Translations under genes and position numbers: made by a program
In this document: in pieces, positions 5,158 to 5,370 of the stretch
Layout of the letters: every line of letters begins with the position of its first letter
Position numbering within the stretch: position 1 is the stretch's first letter
The notes under the pieces: generated by a model
What the model was told of the DNA's origin: nothing
Database searches by the model: none
Seen by the model: only the letters and a program-made list of their open reading frames with translations
DNA from: Pseudomonadota bacterium
GTDB taxonomy: Bacteria; Pseudomonadota; Alphaproteobacteria; Acetobacterales; Acetobacteraceae
Assembly: GCA_021808185.1 (NCBI GenBank)
Contig: JAKBCB010000286.1
Span: 1 to 5,370 of the forward strand
Length of the DNA stretch: 5,370 bases
Direction of reading: 5' to 3'

Positions 5158-5370
5158 ATGCGAGAGATTGCCATCGGATCCCGCCGCATCACCGTGGAAT
5201 CGGGGACTGCTCTCTTTGACGGGTTCTGGTCGCGGGTCGCCTCGGGGGCGTGGGAGCCGGAAACCTTCGCCTTGATGGACCGGATTCTTCGCGAAGGATC
5301 GCGTTTCGTCGATATCGGCGCCTGGATCGGCCCGACCGCGCTCTATGCCGCGGCCAGGGGGGCCACGGTG
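5158..5370 (+). CDS. FkbM-type SAM-dependent methyltransferase, N-terminal 71 codons only
   Basis: The reading frame from ATG 5158 runs to the window edge without a stop. The protein opens MREIAIGSRRITVESGTALFDGFW, then AWEPETFALMDRILREGSRF (31-50), followed directly by FVDIGAWIGPTALYAAARGATV (50-71, key VDIGAWIG). That is the glycine-rich motif I of class I SAM methyltransferases, in the form found in the FkbM family: acidic residue, Gly, then the 'G.t.ly' helix. FkbM-type enzymes near polysaccharide genes usually O-methylate sugars; that role here is an inference from context. The start is well supported by AGGAG 10 bases upstream, and the spacing from the N-terminus to motif I is plausible for the family. 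Only the beginning of the catalytic domain is visible, so another class I methyltransferase cannot be excluded. The gene is divergent from the glycosyltransferase operon and may share its control region. Confidence 0.8.
   Translation, partial: MREIAIGSRRITVESGTALFDGFWSRVASGAWEPETFALMDRILREGSRFVDIGAWIGPTALYAAARGATV

Noticed and set aside
4821..5219. Plus-strand open frame of 132 codons across the intergenic region
   Set aside because: It overlaps the start of the FkbM-type gene in another frame, crosses the G10 tract, has no motif and has an Arg/Gly/Pro-rich composition.
1..5370. tRNA, rRNA, CRISPR array, insertion sequence or attachment site
   Set aside because: I found no clover-leaf pattern, regularly spaced repeats, transposase motifs or terminal inverted repeats on either strand.

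Overview
This is a very GC-rich window (roughly 70% by eye) carrying part of a bacterial surface-polysaccharide locus, either exopolysaccharide or LPS O-chain. The GC content, the codon use and the style of the glycosyltransferases suggest an alphaproteobacterium, perhaps of the Acetobacteraceae/Rhodospirillales type. The taxonomic guess is an inference; no marker gene is present.

Layout. Four genes lie on the minus strand and read from about 4756 down to the left edge. In transcription order they are a GT4-type glycosyltransferase (start uncertain, ends 3368), a second GT4-type glycosyltransferase (3378-2146), a third (2149-1007), and the first 301 codons of gmd, GDP-mannose 4,6-dehydratase (905 to beyond position 1). 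The first three genes overlap by 11 and 4 bases, so they are very probably co-transcribed and translationally coupled; gmd follows after a 101-base gap. On the plus strand, a divergent gene starts at 5158 and runs off the right edge. Its first 71 residues look like the N-terminus of an FkbM-type SAM-dependent methyltransferase.

The region between the divergent genes (about 4757-5157) is the main non-coding stretch. It contains an AT-rich island (about 4783-4828) with two adjacent inverted repeats and promoter-like hexamers, a 7+1+7 palindrome at 4914-4928, and a run of ten G residues 71 bases before the methyltransferase start.

How the genes fit together. Gmd makes GDP-4-keto-6-deoxy-D-mannose, the precursor of GDP-linked 6-deoxyhexoses such as fucose, rhamnose, 6-deoxytalose or perosamine. 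The three glycosyltransferases would add sugars to a lipid-linked repeat unit at the cytoplasmic face of the inner membrane, and the FkbM-type enzyme could O-methylate a sugar. The exact sugars and linkages cannot be read from sequence. I see no new kind of biological system here. The points worth a second look are the divergent control region, the G10 tract, GC palindromes encoding Pro/Ala linkers in two glycosyltransferases, and a non-canonical EX7E motif.
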